Assembly (NCBI GenBank): GCA_020852835.1
Contig: JADZAC010000020.1
Location: 1 to 39,203, forward strand
Direction: 5' to 3'
DNA length: 39,203 bases
Source: Flavobacteriales bacterium
Lineage (GTDB): Bacteria > Bacteroidota > Bacteroidia > Flavobacteriales_F > PHOS-HE28
A program made the position numbers and the translations under genes. The notes below the pieces were generated by a model. It searched no databases and had not been told where the DNA came from. It saw only the letters and a program-made list of their open reading frames with translations. Position 1 is the stretch's first letter, and each line of letters starts with the position of its first letter. Positions 35,671-39,203 of the stretch are shown in pieces.

Positions 35671-38291
35671 GCAACGACCTCACCTACGATCACGCCACGC
35701 ACTACAGTTACGACATCCACGGCAACGTGAAGGAACTGGTGCAGGACAACCCCCAACTGGCCCTGGATGCAGGTGCCACCACGCCGGACGACCCCGCCTT
35801 TGCCTGGCACCGCTACAAGCACATCGCTTACACCTACGACCTGATCAGCGGCAACGTGAAACAAGTGGACTACCAGGAGGACCGCCCGGACCAGTTCCAC
35901 CACCGTTACGAGTACGATGCCGATAACCGCATCTCCCGCGCCGGCACCAGTGCCGACGGCCTGCTCTGGTACAAGGACGCCGAGTATTTCTACTATCCCC
36001 ACGGCCCCTTGGAACGCGTCGAGCTCGGTCAATCCAACGTGCAGGGCGTGGACTATGCCTACACCTTGCAAGGCTGGCTCAAGGGCATCAACAGCGACCG
36101 CCTTACACCCCTCAACGACATGGGGCTGGACGGTGCTGAAATCAATTTCAACCCCAACAAGTATGTAGGGCGTGATGCCTTCGGCTTCTCCATCGCCTAC
36201 TTCGGCGATGCCGACTACCAGGCCATCCACCCGGGCCGTTGGAACAACCAGAACGGGAAGCGCCCCTTCGCCCCCGCCGGCAGCGCGGGGTCCGTGGCCG
36301 CCCTGCAGCGCCCCCTTTACAACGGCAACATCGCCCGCACCGTGCAGAGCCTGCAGCCCTTCGGCCTCTGGACCGCCTATGCCCAACCAGGCCAGGTGCT
36401 GGCACAGGTATACCGCTATGACCAGCTCAACCGCCTGAAGAGCGCCCGCGGCGTGGACGGACTTACCGACCTGAACACCTGGCACAACGTCAACGACCCC
36501 GTGGTGAACCGCTACCTGAGCGAATATGCCTACGACGCCAACGGGAACATCCTCACCGCCGACCGCTGGAGCAACCAGGGCGCGGTGTACGACCAACTGC
36601 GCTACAAATACCAGGGCACCCAACCGCAGGGCACCCCCCCGCCCCCCTCCCGGGCCGTGAACAACCGCCTGTATGAACTATACGATAACGACCCCGGCAC
36701 GGCCGACAACCCCACACCGGACGACATCCGTGCCCCCGTAGACCCCAACACCACCCCGCCGGGTACCCCGCACCTGATCCCCGGCCCCGTGAACGGCACC
36801 ACCAACTACCGCTACGACGAACTGGGCAACCTGGTCCACGACACCCGCGAACAGGTCCAGACCATAACCTGGACCGTGGCCGGCAAGGTGGCCGCCGTTG
36901 AGCGCACCGCCGGCAGCAGCCGCCCGCCCCTGGCTTTCGGTTACGGGGCCGATGGCCAGCGCATCTCCAAAACGGTGGGCGACCCATTGAACGGCGGTTA
37001 CCGGGAGTACTACCTTCGTGATGCCCAAGGCAATGTGATGGCCATGTACAAGTACGCAGGCAACGGAACGAGCCTGAAGGCAACGGACCGCCCGATCTAC
37101 GGCAGCAGCCGCTTGGGCAGCTACGCCCGGCCCATGGAACTGATGGGCCAAAGCGGCACCCTGCCCCCGAGTTTCAGCCATCCCATACAGCGGGTGCACC
37201 TGCGCTATGAACTCACCGACCACCTGGGCAATGTGAGCGCCGTGGTTACTGGGCGGCTGCTGCCCGTTACCAATTACAGCGGTGGTTACGAGGCGGAGCT
37301 GGTAAGCGCACAGGGGTATGAGCCCTTCGGGTCCCTGCTGCCCGGGAGGAATTACAGCAGCTCCAGCTACCGGTTCGGGTTCCAGGGACAAGAGAAGGAT
37401 GACGAAGTGTACGGGGCCACAGGCACGAGCTATGCGTTCGAGTACAGAATGCACGACCCCAGGGTGGGCAGGTTCTGGAGCATCGATCCATTAGCATTTA
37501 TGTTCCCATGGAACTCACCGTATGTGTTCAGTGAAAACCGTGTGCTTGACATGGTTGAGCTTGAAGGGTTGGAAGCTGCACCTACTGAAGACAAGAAACC
37601 CATGGATCCAGGTGCTATCGACAAAGTGGAAGATTGGTCCATCACGAAACAGAGACCAAGTAATTTCATGGCGGATGATAACGTTCCGTCTGACCCATCT
37701 GAAACAGCACCTCCTGTAGGAAATGCGCCAAGTCCGTTCTCCAATAGTAGATTATTTACCCCGAAGCCGGGAGTAGGTGCTCTTCGGGGGCCGTCGGTTT
37801 CAGTTGCGGGGCCTAATTGGGGCTTGAAACGAAAGTCTGATGGTATTGGTCATTCATGGTCAATATTTGATGCGATTAACGCCCATAATTCATTGAATGA
37901 TAAATTTGGTTTTGGCATTTCATTAAGTTCTACGATGGTAGGTGGAGTAGTTGGATCAGAATTGAATACACAATATAAATATCAGTCACCCACTGTGGCC
38001 GCTGATAGGTCGGTTGCCAAATTCCTGGGTAGAGCAAGGAAGGGGCTAACTCTTATAAATAAAGCAATGGGTATTAGTGATGTTATTAATCATAGCTCAT
38101 CTATGATTCATAATTTCAGATTAGGTAATTATCGTGATGGTTTAATTGATGGGGCTAAAGTAGGATTTGACGTATGGTTAAACTTTACGCCAGCTGGCCG
38201 AGTTGCAAGAATTGCGAAAACTGGAATTGGATTAGGATATGGTTATATGGAAAGTTCAGGAATGCTTAACTGGGATTACTGGAGTAAATGA
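35640..38291 (+). pseudogene. 5'-truncated RHS-repeat protein with AT-rich C-terminal tip (orphan polymorphic toxin candidate)
   Basis: The open frame from 35640 has 883 codons but no signal peptide and no natural start; the RHS reading becomes family-like at about SRAVGNDLTYDHATHYSYDI (35658 on). YD repeats follow (YEYDADNRISRAGTSADG; YAYDANGNILTADR; YRYDELGNLVHDTREQ; YYLRDAQGNVMAMY), then the Bacteroidota RHS end block EPFGSLLPGRNYSSSSYRFG and DPRVGRFWSIDPLA (ending 37496). The last 264 residues (620-883) are coded by AT-rich DNA and are not recognised; they include Gly-rich hydrophobic stretches (FGFGISLSSTMVGGVVGSEL; RVARIAKTGIGLGYGYMESS). This layout is that of a polymorphic toxin tip. 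The first 31 bp overlap the macroglobulin end in another frame. It may be silent, or translated by reinitiation after the macroglobulin stop. Confidence 0.75.
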
Positions 38292-38698
38292 AAATATTAA
38301 TTCATATTTACGCAAAAATTATGGCTTCCGTAATGCTTATGGAGGGAAAGAATGATAACTGGTATGTCGTAATTGATTCATTATTTAAATTACTGATTTT
38401 TATTTTAATATCTATTCTGCCATTCGTTATAGGTTTGTTATATGTGTTTGATATTGCTGAAAATAGCCAAACTATAGCTAATATTAGTTTCATAGTTCCA
38501 GCAATTATATTCATACTTATGGTGTTGTTTTTTTTCACAAGAAGAAATGAGATTTATCAAGAACGCGACTTGATTTTGGCAAATGAAGAAGATAAAGTGC
38601 GAACTCGTAAGTATGCGAACCGTGTTGTTTCTATGGCGTTATGTGTATTTGCTATAGAGTTTATAATAGTAGCCTCATATTTCATGCTTGCCGGGTAA
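38288..38698 (+). CDS. Small membrane protein, candidate immunity protein of the RHS tip
   Basis: The 136-residue product has three strong membrane segments: KLLIFILISILPFVIGLLYV, IANISFIVPAIIFILMVLFF and VVSMALCVFAIEFIIVASYF, with a short charged stretch (ARKYANR-like, REIYQERDLILANEEDK) between the last two. It overlaps the RHS stop as ATGA, so it is coupled to the tip. Its DNA is very AT-rich (28% and 27% GC in two 60-nt lines counted by hand), matching the tip and not the rest of the window. By position it is the cognate immunity gene; membrane immunity proteins usually answer membrane-acting toxins. I recognise no family. No start alternative is needed. Confidence 0.7.
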   Translation: MKILIHIYAKIMASVMLMEGKNDNWYVVIDSLFKLLIFILISILPFVIGLLYVFDIAENSQTIANISFIVPAIIFILMVLFFFTRRNEIYQERDLILANEEDKVRTRKYANRVVSMALCVFAIEFIIVASYFMLAG

Positions 38699-38710
38699 GT
38701 ACCCCCTAGC

Positions 38711-38755
38711 TGGCGCAAGTGTTCGGCGCGGGTAGGAATGAGCGAGGGCGGCCCG
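38711..38755 (+). repeat. Palindromic repeat, copy A (3' truncated)
   Basis: About 45 nt starting TGGCGCAAGTGTTCGGC agree with copy C at all but three positions, then the sequence diverges and lacks the closing CACTTGTGCCA arm. Confidence 0.75.
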
Positions 38756-38791
38756 CCCCCCGCACTCGCTCGCGTGCCCCTACGCGAGGCA

Positions 38792-38816
38792 CGCGCCCGG
38801 CTTTTTGCCGGGTGCG
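38792..38816 (+). terminator. Terminator-like hairpin after the immunity gene
   Basis: CGCGCCCGGC, loop TTTTT, GCCGGGTGCG form a 10-bp stem with one G-U pair, followed by TTTG. The T-tail is short, so termination strength is uncertain. Its left arm overlaps a rival stem (38771-38778 with 38788-38795). Confidence 0.45.
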
Positions 38817-38858
38817 TTTGCATTGTAGGGCCGTAAGCCTCCGGCCAACTACCCTAGA

Positions 38859-38916
38859 TGGCGCAAGTGTTCGGCCTGGGAAGGAATGAGCGGGGGCGGG
38901 CCGGTCACTTGTGCCA
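38859..38916 (+). repeat. Palindromic repeat, copy B (58 bp)
   Basis: The unit opens with TGGCGCAAGTG and closes with CACTTGTGCCA, which pair along 11 bp with one G-U. It differs from copy C at three of 58 positions. Confidence 0.85.
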
Positions 38917-38935
38917 TACGTGTTCAGTCCCCCGC

Positions 38936-38993
38936 TGGCGCAAGTGTTCGGCGTGGGGAGGAATGAGCGAGGGCGGGCCGGTCACTTGTGCCA
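38936..38993 (+). repeat. Palindromic repeat, copy C (58 bp)
   Basis: Same unit as copy B, starting 77 bp further on. Both keep the central GGAATGAGCG block and the GGGCGGGCCGG block before the closing arm. Each copy is preceded by a C-rich CCC(T)AG/CCCGC motif. Confidence 0.85.
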
Positions 38994-38999
38994 CTACTG

Positions 39000-39101
39000 C
39001 TACACGCCTTCGGCCAGCTCCAACACACTTTGCAGGTGCGCTTCCAGCGCTTGGCGCTGCCCGTCGCTGAGGGCGGAGCCGAGCTTGCGGGCCAGCCCCC
39101 G
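39000..39101 (-). pseudogene. 3' fragment of a protein gene
   Basis: On the minus strand a clean coding-like stretch ends ARKLGSALSDGQRQALEAHL then QSVLELAEGV and a TAG at 39002..39000. Going upstream the frame meets TAG at 39104..39102, exactly where the next palindrome begins, and there is no start codon. It looks like the last 30 or so codons of a gene cut by the repeat. The amphipathic helical end does not identify the family. Confidence 0.45.
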
Positions 39102-39103
39102 CT

Positions 39104-39134
39104 AGCGCGGATGTTGCTGGTTTGGATCTGTGCT
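39104..39134. repeat. Palindromic element of a second type
   Basis: AGCGCGGAT and ATCTGTGCT pair over 9 bp (two G-U type pairs) around a 13-nt loop, preceded by CCCCCGCT as in copy C. It recalls the GCGCGGAT/ATCCGCGC dispersed palindromes common in Bacteroidota genomes, from memory. Confidence 0.5.
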
Positions 39135-39137
39135 CCG

Positions 39138-39203
39138 TCAACTCTTCCCGCCGCTCAGCAGTCGTATGAACACCACGGTGAAGCGGATGGAAGCGAACCA
39201 CGC
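39138..39203 (-). other. Possible 3' end of a gene entering from the right edge
   Basis: Twenty-one sense codons (AWFASIRFTVVFIRLLSGGK…) precede a TGA at 39140..39138. It is too short to judge and may be non-coding. Confidence 0.15.

Noticed and set aside
38859-38993. CRISPR-like array
   Set aside because: Only two full repeat units, each 58 bp and itself palindromic, with 19 bp between them and no cas genes; it fits REP-type palindromes instead.
39183-39203. tRNA T-arm-like GGTTCGCTTCC on the minus strand at the window edge
   Set aside because: The conserved A of the T-loop is missing and no acceptor or anticodon stem can be drawn in the visible sequence.

Overview
The window reads as a chromosomal segment of a high-GC member of the Bacteroidota, most likely a Flavobacteriales-like lineage known mainly from metagenomes; the phylum is fairly secure, the order is a guess. 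The main signs are a recurring TAnnTTTG (or TAnnTTCG) promoter element a few bases upstream of start codons, the lack of Shine-Dalgarno sites, an OmpA protein of TPR/PD40/OmpA architecture, SPOR and thrombospondin-type-3 outer-membrane proteins, and an RHS protein of the Bacteroidota type. Codon-rich GC content (about 65% in a line counted by hand) runs through almost everything up to about 37.49 kb.

Left part (1-7.6 kb): mostly minus-strand genes. These are a TetR regulator cut by the window edge, a DsbA/FrnE-like oxidoreductase, a translationally coupled queE-ompA pair, a conserved hypothetical, a secreted M14 carboxypeptidase, a 162-bp MITE-like insertion with IS5-like ends, and a 57-codon small gene with its own terminator. 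A plus-strand beta-barrel protein follows. 7.6-11 kb is a minus-strand operon surE - small membrane protein - lpxB, followed by a SpoIID/LytB-domain gene, i.e. cell-envelope functions. ridA is divergent from surE. Two small membrane proteins separated by a strong terminator follow, then lpdA (E3 of 2-oxoacid dehydrogenases).

14.3-22.3 kb is an exopolysaccharide/capsule module on the plus strand: asnB-type amidotransferase, GT4 glycosyltransferase, Wza-like export lipoprotein, Wzc-like tyrosine autokinase with a Tyr-Gly repeat tail, RmlC-like epimerase and a WecA/MraY-family initiating transferase. No flippase or polymerase is visible, so the module is partial or completed elsewhere. It is followed by a lytic transglycosylase overlapping uvrA, then two outer-membrane/periplasmic proteins carrying SPOR-like modules, and a giant alpha-2-macroglobulin lipoprotein with an intact CLEQ thioester.

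Right end (35.6-39.2 kb): this is the accessory part. The 3' end of the macroglobulin gene runs directly into the 3' part of an RHS gene that has lost its N-terminus. The RHS core ends at the FWSIDPLA motif. There the DNA changes abruptly to AT-rich sequence that encodes an unrecognised 264-residue tip, overlapped by 4 bp by a small three-helix membrane protein. This has the form of a polymorphic toxin tip with its immunity gene, displaced behind the macroglobulin gene. It is followed by a cluster of palindromic repeats (two 58-bp hairpin units, a truncated third, a fourth of a different type) and a gene fragment. This tip/immunity pair plus repeats is the best candidate for something undescribed.
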